From contig CAVSZK010000014.1 of the NCBI GenBank assembly GCA_963732415.1, forward strand, positions 1 through 16,646: a DNA stretch of 16,646 nt. The letters are read 5' to 3'. Each line of letters begins with the position of its first letter. Positions within the stretch are counted from its first letter, which is position 1. Shown here one piece after another: positions 1-6,251 of this stretch. A model generated the notes under the pieces. That model saw only the letters and a program-made list of their open reading frames with translations. It was not told where the DNA came from and did not search any database. This DNA is from RPQJ01 sp963732415. GTDB lineage: Bacteria; Pseudomonadota; Gammaproteobacteria; Steroidobacterales; Steroidobacteraceae. The position numbers were made by a program, and so were the translations under genes.

Positions 1-58
1 TCGGCGGTTCGCGAATGACCGCTTTGACAATCGCGGCTGCCCGACGATCCGGATTAAC

Positions 59-364
59 TCAGGATACGGGCTCAGCGACCAGCCGCACGCCGAGTGCAGC
101 GCAGACGCGCGACACGGTGTCGAATCTGGGCTGGGCACCGGGTCGTAGCGCCTTGTACAGAGCCTCACGCGCGAGCCCGGTCGATTTCGCGATGTCACTC
201 ATGCCTCTCGCGCGTGCGATATCTCCAAGTGCTGCCGCCAGCAGCGCCGGGTCGTTCTCGGACAGCACGGCCGTGAGGTATTCGGCGACCGCCTCGTCGC
301 TGTCCAAGTATTCCGCCGGATCGAACTCCGGAAGACCGCTCGCCTTGATCTTCTTGCGTTTCAT
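59..364 (-). CDS. Antitoxin, XRE-like 'addiction module antidote' family (copy 1, orphan)
   Basis: This encodes a small DNA-binding antidote of the family that pairs with RelE/Gp49-like toxins (COG3636-like). The N-terminal part has the family signature FDPAEYLDSDEAVAEYL. It is followed by a helix-turn-helix region containing DIAKSTGLAREALYKAL and a conserved end around VCAALGVRLVAEP. The ATG at 364 is preferred because a GGAG sits 8 nt before it; GTG at 373 and ATG at 370 are in-frame alternatives. The protein is identical to the product of the copy at 8040-8345. In this copy the cognate toxin is truncated and the -10 box of the shared promoter is deleted, so the gene is an orphan whose expression would need another promoter. 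If expressed it could still neutralise the intact toxin of copy 2 or bind its operator; that is inference. Confidence 0.85.
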   Translation of the reverse strand: MKRKKIKASGLPEFDPAEYLDSDEAVAEYLTAVLSENDPALLAAALGDIARARGMSDIAKSTGLAREALYKALRPGAQPRFDTVSRVCAALGVRLVAEPVS

Positions 365-369
365 GACCA

Positions 370-528
370 TCACTCCTCGATCATCGCGGCGCGTCGTTGC
401 GCTGTAACAATGTCCGCCCGTTGCGACGACTTGGCGCCGCCGCCGAGCATCACGACCAATTGAGTACCACGCAGGGTGAAGTACATGCGCCAGCCGGGGC
501 CGAAGTGCTCACGCATCTCGACGACGCT
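370..528 (-). pseudogene. Truncated RelE/Gp49-like toxin (C-terminal half only)
   Basis: The last 52 codons of the toxin are preserved here, from SVVEMREHFGPGWRMYF to AAMIEE, and match the intact gene at 8351-8647. The 160-bp deletion, equivalent to 8510-8669 of copy 2, removed codons for about the first 46 residues, the GTG start, the -10 box and most of the operator. An open frame still runs on to 660, but its first part is the reverse of the terminator and tRNA fragment and has no toxin-like sequence. The product is therefore very unlikely to fold as a RelE-type toxin. The one base change inside the remnant (454) is synonymous, suggesting little time for decay since the deletion. Confidence 0.9.
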
Positions 529-555
529 TACAAGCCGGCAAGATCGGCATGAACG

Positions 556-577
556 ACGAAGGGCCCCGAGGGGCTCT
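556..577 (-). terminator. GC-rich hairpin downstream of tRNA-Gly fragment (copy 1)
   Basis: On the minus strand GCCC and GGGC pair around a CTCG loop, and the stem extends with one mismatch. It lies just 3' of the tRNA fragment, where a tRNA terminator would be. No clear T-run follows, so intrinsic termination is only possible. It is identical in copy 2. Confidence 0.4.
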
Positions 578-597
578 TCTAAGTCTTTGAATATAGA

Positions 598-630
598 TGG
601 AGCGGGTGATGGGAATCGAACCCACGTGAG
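598..630 (-). other. tRNA-Gly 3'-end fragment (attachment-site remnant), copy 1
   Basis: Read on the minus strand, these 33 nt form a T-arm (GTGGG, loop TTCGATT, CCCAT), then the 3' acceptor strand CACCCGC, discriminator T and CCA. That fits a tRNA starting GCGGGTG with U73, the pattern of bacterial tRNA-Gly, probably the TCC isoacceptor. No D-arm, anticodon arm or 5' acceptor strand follows on the higher-coordinate side, so this is a fragment. A tRNA 3' end without its body is the standard footprint of site-specific integration by a tyrosine recombinase. Confidence 0.8.
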
Positions 631-682
631 CCGCCCTGCCCTGCTCGCCGGATCAATCACTTACGAACAGCGACGGTCCCGC

Positions 683-699
683 GTGTGATTGGTGTGTGA
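683..699. repeat. Paired GTGTGA direct repeats beside tRNA fragment (copy 1)
   Basis: GTGTGA occurs at 683-688 and 694-699 in the context GTGTGATTGGT GTGTGA, an 11-bp period. The first unit starts 53 nt beyond the end of the tRNA fragment, exactly as in the pair at 8824-8840. Short direct repeats at fixed distance from an att core resemble arm-type integrase or excisionase sites; this role is inferred. Confidence 0.5.
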
Positions 700-718
700 A
701 TAACGGAGCGTCGGTACA

Positions 719-1012
719 TCAGGCAGCCGTGAGGCGAGCCTTGGCAACGCGGCTCAGGTCCACCTGCTGTTTTGCGCGCCAGAGATCATGGCTGTACTGC
801 ATGGCGAGCCAGCTCTCCGGCGTCCGGCCCAGACACTTCGATAGCCTCAGCGCCATCTCCGGGCTCACCCCACTAGCGCCGGTCAGTACCCGATTCAGGG
901 TCGAGGGCGCGACCCCCAGCTTGGCGGCCAGTTCACGGCCGCTCAGTCCATTGGGCTCCAGGTACACCGCCGCGATGAACTCGCCCGGATGCGGAGGGTT
1001 GTGCATGGCCAT
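719..1012 (-). CDS. higA: HigA family antitoxin (XRE helix-turn-helix)
   Basis: This encodes a 97-residue antitoxin of the HigA type, which binds and neutralises the HigB mRNA-cleaving toxin and represses its own operon. It opens with the HigA hallmark HNPPHPGEFI, followed by the helix-turn-helix region LSGRELAAKLGVAPSTLNRV (about residues 23-42). Next come the typical SPEMALRLSKCLGRTPESWL and the C-terminal ending VAKARLTAA. Length is normal for the family. The ATG overlaps the higB stop as TGATG, so translation is probably coupled. Order is toxin first, as is usual for higBA. The module lies immediately inside the att-like end of repeat copy 1 and is unrelated in sequence to the duplicated TA module. 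Confidence 0.95.
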   Translation of the reverse strand: MAMHNPPHPGEFIAAVYLEPNGLSGRELAAKLGVAPSTLNRVLTGASGVSPEMALRLSKCLGRTPESWLAMQYSHDLWRAKQQVDLSRVAKARLTAA

Positions 1013-1290
1013 CAGTGGTAATCCTCGTAATCAAGCACGTACGCCTGCCCGTCGCGAAACTCGAACGTCAGTCTCCAGTTGCCGTTGACCCAGATCGACC
1101 ACCGTCCGCGGTCAGCGCCCTTCAGCGGGTGAAGACGGAACCCTGCAATGTCCATGTCCTCGATGACTTGGGCCGAATCTAGGGAGGCCAACTGCATCCT
1201 CAGCCTTCGCGCATGCTGAGGCTGTATTCCGGCCAGGGACCCCGATTCGTAGAACCGCCGCAGTCCCTTGTGCCGGAACGACTGGATCAT
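1012..1290 (-). CDS. higB: HigB family toxin (RelE-like, ribosome-dependent mRNase)
   Basis: This encodes a 92-residue RelE-superfamily toxin expected to cleave mRNA on the ribosome. It begins with the HigB signature MIQSFRHKGLRRFYESG, carries LRMQLASLDSA in the helical region, and ends with the core strands GRWSIWVNGNWRLTFEF and VLDYEDYH. The basic and aromatic residues of this C-terminal core are typical of active members, so it appears intact. The start is fixed by family similarity. No Shine-Dalgarno sequence precedes it, and a putative -10 box ends 7 nt upstream, so the message may be leaderless. It forms an operon with higA. Confidence 0.95.
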   Translation of the reverse strand: MIQSFRHKGLRRFYESGSLAGIQPQHARRLRMQLASLDSAQVIEDMDIAGFRLHPLKGADRGRWSIWVNGNWRLTFEFRDGQAYVLDYEDYH

Positions 1291-1296
1291 GGCTGC

Positions 1297-1325
1297 AGTG
1301 TACCGTGTTGCGCGTCACGCAACAA
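1297..1325 (-). promoter_or_regulatory. higBA promoter with overlapping operator palindrome
   Basis: On the minus strand a -35-like TTGTTG (1320-1325), a 17-bp spacer and a -10-like TACACT (1297-1302) precede higB. The inverted repeat TGTTGCG-TGACG-CGCAACA (1306-1324) fills the spacer and overlaps the -35, a good position for repression by HigA. The -10 ends 7 nt before the higB ATG, placing the predicted transcript start at or next to the start codon. Confidence 0.6.
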
Positions 1326-1556
1326 TACCAGCGCCGCCCTGTTCCCCGCGCACCGAAAGCGGACTCTCCAGGACCGAGAACGACCTTATGAGACGGTCGC
1401 GATCCACAACAGCGGACATTCGCGGATATCGATTACCTCCCCCGCGCGACTACCGGACGTGCCGTGATGCGGCGCGGCATCCAGCGTCCGTCGCCCACCA
1501 TGGCGCTTTGATCCAGCGGACCTGATCGATGCCCGGCGACCCCGGAAATGGTCTTT
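1326..1556. other. Intergenic region without a recognisable gene
   Basis: These 231 bases separate the higBA promoter from the 3' end of the leftward GST-like gene. Short open frames exist on both strands but none has a ribosome-binding site or a recognisable protein. No clear terminator or repeat was found. It is probably a junction between separately acquired segments. Confidence 0.5.
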
Positions 1557-2681
1557 TCAGGTCGTGGCAAGTCTTGCGCGCGCGATTTCCGGCGCGACCT
1601 GATAGCCGATGCGGCGCAGGCGTGGAATCTTCAGCTCGAGAAAGCGCTCGCCCCCGGCAGCCCGCACCCACTCGCGCACCCCGGCGGCGTCTTCGGGAGA
1701 CATCGTCTGCAGCACGTCCAGAGTGCGCTGGGCCATCCACAAGGCGTACGGCAACGCGACGCGCGCGTAGTCGGAACCGCCGTAGGGGTGCCGCACTTGA
1801 GAGCCAAAACGCGGCATGCGTTCTCGGCTGGCGGGATCGGCCATGAACGCCTGGACGTCGCGCAGACAGCCCTCGAGATAAGGCACCATTTCGTCGAAGA
1901 CGCTGCGCACGGCCAGTTCGAGCGAGTCGGGAATCGCATCGTCGGCTAGGAACGCTCCGCCGGCATTGAGCGGTTGATCAATGCGCTTGAGCCAGTCATG
2001 AAGGTGCCGGCGCGGCTGCAGTTGCGTGCGGAAGCTGACCACGTCGAAAAGGAAGTGGCCCCAGATCGGGCCCGACAGCGCAAAGTCGGCGAGGCTCGGG
2101 CGCGTGCCGAGCAGGAAAGGCATGCGGGCAAAATGCCGGTCCAGGGCGTCGAGGTGCGTGTCGCTCCAGCGCTCTATGAGTGGGATCTGGTCGGCGGTGG
2201 CGCCGACAGCGCGCGTGACCTTGAGCATGTAGTCCCGGGGTTTACCGGCAATCCGGTCGCGCATGAATCGAGGCAGCCAGGGCACGAATCCTGTGCCGAT
2301 CTCAGCTTGCCAATTGGGAAAGTTCTCCGGGAAGTTCCATCGAGTGTGGATGGCGGTCGGGTGCCAGAATTCGTCGAACCACATTTCCATCAGGTGCACG
2401 AAAAAGCGCTGCCGTGGCGAGAATGGGATGACGGCTGGCGTCGGGAAACGCGCTTCCATGCGCTCGACGATGACGCTGCTGTCAGTGATCCACTCGCCCT
2501 CCGGAGTTACAAGTACTGGCACGCCGGACGCGCCGCCGCGTCGAGGCATGACGCGATAGAAGGTCCACAGGCTGGGCGCGACCTCCACGAAATCAATCTC
2601 CTTGAATCGGAGATAGGGACGGATCTTTCCCGAGTACCAGGATAACTTCCAGGCATAGAGACTGAACTTGCTCGGCTTCAA
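1557..2681 (-). CDS. Glutathione S-transferase-like protein
   Basis: This encodes a 374-residue protein with a GST-type N-terminal thioredoxin-fold domain (about residues 1-80). It begins KPSKFSLYAWKLSWYSGK, has the cis-proline strand GVPVLVTPEG, and then the DSSVIVERME segment that usually contacts glutathione. A helical C-terminal domain contains TRPSLADFALSGPIWGHFLF, the GST C-terminal signature with its conserved Asp. It is longer than ordinary GSTs (200-230 residues), with about 130 extra C-terminal residues. The TTG at 2681 is chosen because GAGG lies 7 nt upstream; the in-frame extension to 2990 overlaps the preceding gene and reads like random GC-rich sequence. It lies 118 bp after the small secreted gene and may share its operon. 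Substrate is unknown; as it lacks a signal peptide it is likely cytoplasmic. Confidence 0.8.
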   Translation of the reverse strand: MKPSKFSLYAWKLSWYSGKIRPYLRFKEIDFVEVAPSLWTFYRVMPRRGGASGVPVLVTPEGEWITDSSVIVERMEARFPTPAVIPFSPRQRFFVHLMEMWFDEFWHPTAIHTRWNFPENFPNWQAEIGTGFVPWLPRFMRDRIAGKPRDYMLKVTRAVGATADQIPLIERWSDTHLDALDRHFARMPFLLGTRPSLADFALSGPIWGHFLFDVVSFRTQLQPRRHLHDWLKRIDQPLNAGGAFLADDAIPDSLELAVRSVFDEMVPYLEGCLRDVQAFMADPASRERMPRFGSQVRHPYGGSDYARVALPYALWMAQRTLDVLQTMSPEDAAGVREWVRAAGGERFLELKIPRLRRIGYQVAPEIARARLATT

Positions 2682-2799
2682 GATGCGGCCTCGTAGGTTT
2701 GGCCGTAGGTTCACTACTCTCGCGACGGCACTGATCCCACAGCGCCGAGGGCGTGCGGCAGCACTAGCAGATCCGCGGAGTCGCAGTGAGTCGAAAGGT

Positions 2800-3108
2800 T
2801 TAGCGGCGGCCAACCCGGTTGACGGGTCCGCCCTGGTTCGCCGGCGTGTTGACCCCGGGCGCTGGCGTGGCACCGACCCCCGGTGCACCGACTCCAACCC
2901 CAGGCGTGACGCCCACGCCCGGCGACCCGGCCCCGACCGTGGAGCGCCGCGCCACGCCCGCGTAACTGACCGGTGTTGCCGGAGCACCAACCACCGCTTC
3001 TGCCGTGGCCACGAGGCTTACCCGAGTCGACGAAATCTGGCCATTGCAGACCCACGCAGCCGCCGCTACGCCGATCATGAGCGCGTATCTGCGTATTTTG
3101 CTGTTCAT
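2800..3108 (-). CDS. Small secreted Gly/Pro/Val-rich protein
   Basis: This encodes 102 residues with an N-terminal signal peptide (KIRRYALMIGVAAAAWVCNG). After about residue 40 it is low complexity, with imperfect repeats of the type PGVGVTPGVGVGAPGVGATP at about residues 63-85. No catalytic motif or known domain is visible. A strong GGAGGAAATCA precedes the ATG, and the start overlaps the stop of the upstream DUF2092 gene by 4 bp, so the two are translationally coupled. The second DUF2092 gene of this window is also followed by a small exported low-complexity protein, which suggests a functional pairing. A surface or periplasmic partner role is inference; the repeat region could equally be a flexible linker. 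Confidence 0.75.
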   Translation of the reverse strand: MNSKIRRYALMIGVAAAAWVCNGQISSTRVSLVATAEAVVGAPATPVSYAGVARRSTVGAGSPGVGVTPGVGVGAPGVGATPAPGVNTPANQGGPVNRVGRR

Positions 3109-3914
3109 TGATTTCCTCCGGTGGGGGCCGGGGCTTCCGGCGGCAGTTCGTCGAGAAGGATGAGGTTGTTCGGATCGAGCTTCCCCGCACCCGCTGGCGG
3201 GGTGAAACTGAAAGCGCCCGCCGGCGGCTCAAAGCCCGTCTTCCAGGTCTTGAGGCGGAACGTGTATTGCGGAGCGTTGTTGATTGTCTTGCTGGTGATT
3301 ACCACCTTGCGCGGGATGGGCTCGGCGCCCACTTCGACCCATAGCTGCCAGTCCGTATCGAAATTACGGAAAGCCAGGTGCTCGCACTCGACCCCATCGA
3401 TGACGCCGCGGCCGATGTGCTTGGCCTCAAGGACGTCTGCCACGAGCGCGGCGTACGGGTTCGACAAAAGGAAATCGGCGCCCGGCAACGCGACGCCATG
3501 ACCGACCCGCAGCGCTTCGAATAGCTGGTCCAAGGTGCCTGGCACGGCAATCTGCGCGTAGCCGTTGACGCTCTTCCCATAGACGCTGGCCGTCTTGCCG
3601 TCGAAGTACAGTTCCACATCGGCATAGCCGCCGACCCGGTGCGCACGCAGCTTGTCCGGGCGGCTCATCAGAAGCTCGCCCGAATTTGTGAACTGGATCT
3701 TCTCGAGTTGCGGCGTGATGATCTCGATGTCGCTGTCGAACGTGAATTCGATCGTCTTCTGGCTGCTCACATAGTCGGACATTGCCTTGAGGATGGTCTT
3801 CGCGTCATCCTGTTGCGCCTGGGCCATTGGCCCGGCCGCCAGAAGCCCTACGGCAGACAGCAATAGGAAGACCAGCTTCGGGCCCCGGCCGTATCGACTC
3901 ATTCGGTGATGCAC
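3105..3914 (-). CDS. DUF2092 family periplasmic protein (paralogue 1)
   Basis: This encodes 269 residues with a signal peptide (KLVFLLLSAVGLLAAG, probable cleavage after AQA near residue 33). The mature part resembles DUF2092 proteins, which have a LolA/LolB-like lipoprotein-carrier type fold. Shared landmarks with the paralogue at 5463 are RPDKLRAHRVGG, YFDGKTASVYG, VPGTLDQLFEALR, LPGADFLLSNPY, GVECEHLAFRNFDTDWQLW, PIPRKVVITSK and a C-terminal GAFSFTPPAGAGKLD. Start is GTG at 3914, with GAGGA 6 nt upstream; an ATG 12 nt later lies too far from it. It overlaps the downstream small secreted gene by 4 bp. Function is unknown; the fold suggests binding of a hydrophobic ligand in the periplasm. 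The family call is confident, the ligand is not known. Confidence 0.88.
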   Translation of the reverse strand: MHHRMSRYGRGPKLVFLLLSAVGLLAAGPMAQAQQDDAKTILKAMSDYVSSQKTIEFTFDSDIEIITPQLEKIQFTNSGELLMSRPDKLRAHRVGGYADVELYFDGKTASVYGKSVNGYAQIAVPGTLDQLFEALRVGHGVALPGADFLLSNPYAALVADVLEAKHIGRGVIDGVECEHLAFRNFDTDWQLWVEVGAEPIPRKVVITSKTINNAPQYTFRLKTWKTGFEPPAGAFSFTPPAGAGKLDPNNLILLDELPPEAPAPTGGNQ

Positions 3915-3935
3915 GTTCCTTCCTCACTGGCAGAT

Positions 3936-4178
3936 TCAAGGCTGTGCCGTGACGTAGACCAGGCTGCTGCCCTGCAATGCCGTCCGGTGGTAATTGGGGC
4001 CACGCTCGCGGTGCCCGGATCGCGCGTCCTGGTGTGACGCCTCGATCGTCTGGTGCCGCCCGGCTTCCGACTCTTGATAACTCTCACAGCCTACCGCGAT
4101 CCCGGCCTGTTCGTTTTGCAGTTGCGGCCAATGCGACGTCATTCGACCCCTCCGGGCAGAGCAGGCTTGAATCGTCAC
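3936..4178 (-). pseudogene. Probable remnant of a DUF2092-associated small secreted protein
   Basis: The open frame starts at a GTG overlapping the AraC stop (TAGTG) and encodes 80 residues. Its last 19, NYHRTALQGSSLVYVTAQP, resemble the C-terminus of the exported protein at 6252-6662, which ends TYYKASMMGSNLVFVVAQP. The terminal aromatic pair, GS-LV-V and AQP are shared. No signal peptide or low-complexity region precedes it and the rest is unrecognisable, so it looks like a 3' piece of a third family member. It ends 21 bp before the DUF2092 gene at 3914. It could still be translated by coupling to the regulator, or the similarity could reflect only a short shared motif. An internal ATG at 4142 is an alternative start. 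Confidence 0.45.
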
Positions 4179-5248
4179 TAGCCACGCTTACGAGGCACGT
4201 GACGCGCCCGCCAAAGGCTCGGGCTCTTTCCCGACCAGGCATGAAATGCGCGCGAAAAGACAGCAATGTCGGCGTAGTGCAGAGCTTGGGAGATTTCCGA
4301 AATGGAGAGGTCGGTCGCGCGCAGCAAATGGTATGACAGCTCGCGGCGTGCGTCGCTGACGAGGCCGCGCACCGTCGCCCCTTCCTCTGCCAGGCGCCGC
4401 CGCAGTGTGCGCTCGGGCAGGTTGAACAGGCGCGCAACCTGCGGTGCCGTGGCGGAGTCGGTGAACAGCAGCGCGTAGATCGCGCGGCGAACCTGGGTGG
4501 CGAACGAGTTTGCCTGGCGGGCTTCAGTGGACTCGATCACTGTGCTGACCGCCGCAAGTGACGCAGGGTCGGCGCCGACGATAGGGTGATCCAGCCAACG
4601 GGACTCGAAAACGATCGCCGACAGAACCGAGTTGAACTCGAGGTTGGGGCCCAGGATCTTCCGAAAAGGTCCGACGGTCCTGGGTCGACTGCGCGACAAC
4701 TGGATCAACAGTGGTCGCCACGAGGGACCGCAGAGGTCGCTGAGCAGGCGATACTGCATGGCAATGGCGCCGTCCAGTATCTGCAATGCAGCCGGAGTGC
4801 GACCGCCAAGAAGCGCATAGCCCAGCGCCGTGCGGGAATTCCCGACGTCGAGCACCAGCGAAATGGCGCCTCGGTCATTGACACCGAGATGGGTGACCGC
4901 CAGACGCAGCGCTTCGCCTACCGTCACGCAGTTACGCATCAGGCTGTTGAGCGCGCCTAAGGACTCAGGTCGGACGCGTTGGCCGAGGAGCAGACCGAAG
5001 TGCGGACACCGTGCCCGCTTTCCGCAGGTCTCGAGCAGCTCTCCGAGCTTCCCCATCGGTATCCGATTCTCCGGGTCGGAGAACAGCTGCACATCGACGC
5101 CGACCTCAGCCAGTACGGCAGATGAGTTGAGTCCGCGCTCCGTCAGAAGCGAAAGGAGCGGCATGACCGGTCCGATCCGGAGATCTTCCAAGGAACTGAG
5201 CGCCTGGTTCTGCGCACGCCGCTGTCCAGAACCGGGTCTGACGCCCAT
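4178..5248 (-). CDS. AraC family transcriptional regulator
   Basis: This encodes a 356-residue regulator of the OruR/ArgR-like AraC group. The N-terminal effector region (about residues 30-230) contains landmarks such as LSLLTERGLNSSAVLAEVGV and HFGLLLGQRVRPESLGALN, as in the arabinose-binding-like domain of this group. The C-terminal double helix-turn-helix (about residues 265-350) reads VARLFNLPERTLRRRLAEEG for the first motif and ISEISQALHYADIAVFSRAF for the second, followed by WSGKSPSLWR. The ATG is preceded by AAGGAGGA at ideal spacing. It lies between two DUF2092 gene sets that run away from each other, so it is the obvious candidate regulator of both, responding to an unknown ligand. 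No degradation is visible. Confidence 0.93.
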   Translation of the reverse strand: MGVRPGSGQRRAQNQALSSLEDLRIGPVMPLLSLLTERGLNSSAVLAEVGVDVQLFSDPENRIPMGKLGELLETCGKRARCPHFGLLLGQRVRPESLGALNSLMRNCVTVGEALRLAVTHLGVNDRGAISLVLDVGNSRTALGYALLGGRTPAALQILDGAIAMQYRLLSDLCGPSWRPLLIQLSRSRPRTVGPFRKILGPNLEFNSVLSAIVFESRWLDHPIVGADPASLAAVSTVIESTEARQANSFATQVRRAIYALLFTDSATAPQVARLFNLPERTLRRRLAEEGATVRGLVSDARRELSYHLLRATDLSISEISQALHYADIAVFSRAFHAWSGKSPSLWRARHVPRKRG

Positions 5249-5462
5249 CGAAATCCTCCTTCTGCCGCGATCACTCTAGCAGCAGCAGCGCATGGCCGGA
5301 AATGCAAAACAACCGCAGCCGCACCGTGATAGCTTCTCGCCGGATCCTGGGCGCCCTGGGCTTCGCGTAGCGGCAAAAGCCGATCGTGCCAATGGCGCCC
5401 TGGCTGCACCGTGAGCCTGGCGCCGGACGATGCACAACTGCTTCTCACGAGGAACCTGAGAC
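5249..5462. promoter_or_regulatory. Divergent intergenic region between AraC and DUF2092 paralogue 2
   Basis: This 214-bp region separates the leftward regulator from the rightward DUF2092 set and must hold both promoters unless read-through occurs. For the regulator, an extended -10-like TGCTAGAGT on the minus strand (TAGAGT at 5273-5278) lies about 25 nt before its ATG; no good -35 is seen. No convincing sigma70 boxes are visible for the rightward set. The DUF2092 ATG at 5463 is preceded by an ACGAGGA element. Confidence 0.35.
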
Positions 5463-6236
5463 ATGCACGATAGTACGAAGACACTTTTCAGCTGGCTCTG
5501 GCCGGCCCTCGCGGCGGTGGCCGTTGCATGGCCCGTTGCGGGCCATGCGCAGGCGGGCGACGTCGATCCCGACGCCCTGGCGCTGCTGCGCAAGTCAACC
5601 GACTATCTCGCGGCAACGAAGCAGTTCAGCCTCGTCACCGACACGACCATCGAGGCCGTGCTGGCCGACGGTCAGAAGCTCCAGTTCGGCCAACGCGTGG
5701 CGGTCACGGTGCAGCGGCCGAACAAGATGCGCGCCGAGCGCGTCGGCGAGCTGATCACCCAGACCTTCTATTACGATGGCAAAAATCTGAGCCTGGACCT
5801 GCCCCAGCAGAAGTACTACGCGACGGCGGCCGTCCCGCCCACGCTCGACGGCATGCTGGATGTCGCGCGCGACAAGCTCAACGTCATCGCGCCCGGCGCC
5901 GACCTCGTGTACGCAAACGCGTTCGAGCGGTTGACCGAGGGCCTGGCCTCGGCCTTCGTAGTCGGCGAAGCCGTCATCGACGGGGTGCGCTGCGACCACA
6001 TCGCGTTCCGTAACGCGGAGGTCGATTGGCAGATCTGGATCCAACAGGGCGCCCAGCCTGTGCCGCGCAAGTTCGTCATCACGTCGAAGCGAATGCCCGG
6101 GTCGCCGCAGTTCGTCGCGGTGATGTCGAACTGGCAGACAGCCCCCAAGGTCACCGATGCCATGTTCGACTTCGTGCCGCCGAAGGGCGCGCAGAAGATC
6201 GACTTCCTGCCGGTGGCGCCGGCCATGCCGAAATAA
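5463..6236 (+). CDS. DUF2092 family periplasmic protein (paralogue 2)
   Basis: This encodes 257 residues with a signal peptide (LFSWLWPALAAVAVAWPVAG, cleavage probably near HAQA, residue 31). The mature part is a DUF2092 domain paralogous to the 3105-3914 product. Shared blocks in order are RPNKMRAERVGE, TFYYDGKNLSLD, VPPTLDGMLDVAR, APGADLVYANAF, GVRCDHIAFRNAEVDWQIW, PVPRKFVITSKR and a C-terminal DFVPPKGAQKIDF. The two copies are clearly diverged, so this is not a recent duplication like the TA repeat. It begins a rightward set with the small secreted gene 15 bp downstream and the membrane-anchored gene after that. A periplasmic binding or carrier role is inferred from the LolA-like family fold; no ligand is known. 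Confidence 0.88.
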   Translation: MHDSTKTLFSWLWPALAAVAVAWPVAGHAQAGDVDPDALALLRKSTDYLAATKQFSLVTDTTIEAVLADGQKLQFGQRVAVTVQRPNKMRAERVGELITQTFYYDGKNLSLDLPQQKYYATAAVPPTLDGMLDVARDKLNVIAPGADLVYANAFERLTEGLASAFVVGEAVIDGVRCDHIAFRNAEVDWQIWIQQGAQPVPRKFVITSKRMPGSPQFVAVMSNWQTAPKVTDAMFDFVPPKGAQKIDFLPVAPAMPK

Positions 6237-6251
6237 GCGATGGAGCAAACG

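Larger units (their letters stand above)
1..630. repeat. Direct repeat, copy 1 (TA module plus tRNA-Gly 3' fragment, with internal deletion)
   Basis: Positions 1-528 match 7982-8509 and positions 529-630 match 8670-8771. The copies differ only by base changes at 454, 547 and 593 and by loss from this copy of the 160 bases equivalent to 8510-8669. Similarity stops abruptly after position 630. The left end lies outside the window. The near-identity, including non-coding bases, indicates a recent duplication or recombination between copies. The repeat holds an antitoxin gene, a toxin remnant, a hairpin and a tRNA 3' fragment. Confidence 0.97.

Noticed and set aside
15..407. Open frame antisense to the antitoxin, repeated at 7996-8388
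   Set aside because: It is conserved only because the whole repeat is duplicated; the minus-strand antitoxin explains the region and no family match is seen.
370..660. 96-codon open frame that looks like a complete toxin at copy 1
   Set aside because: The first 43 or so codons are the reverse of the terminator and tRNA fragment; only the last 52 match the toxin, so it is a deletion product.
2682..2990. N-terminal extension of the GST-like protein
   Set aside because: It overlaps the small secreted gene, reads as low-quality Arg/Gly-rich sequence, and a ribosome-binding site marks the TTG at 2681.
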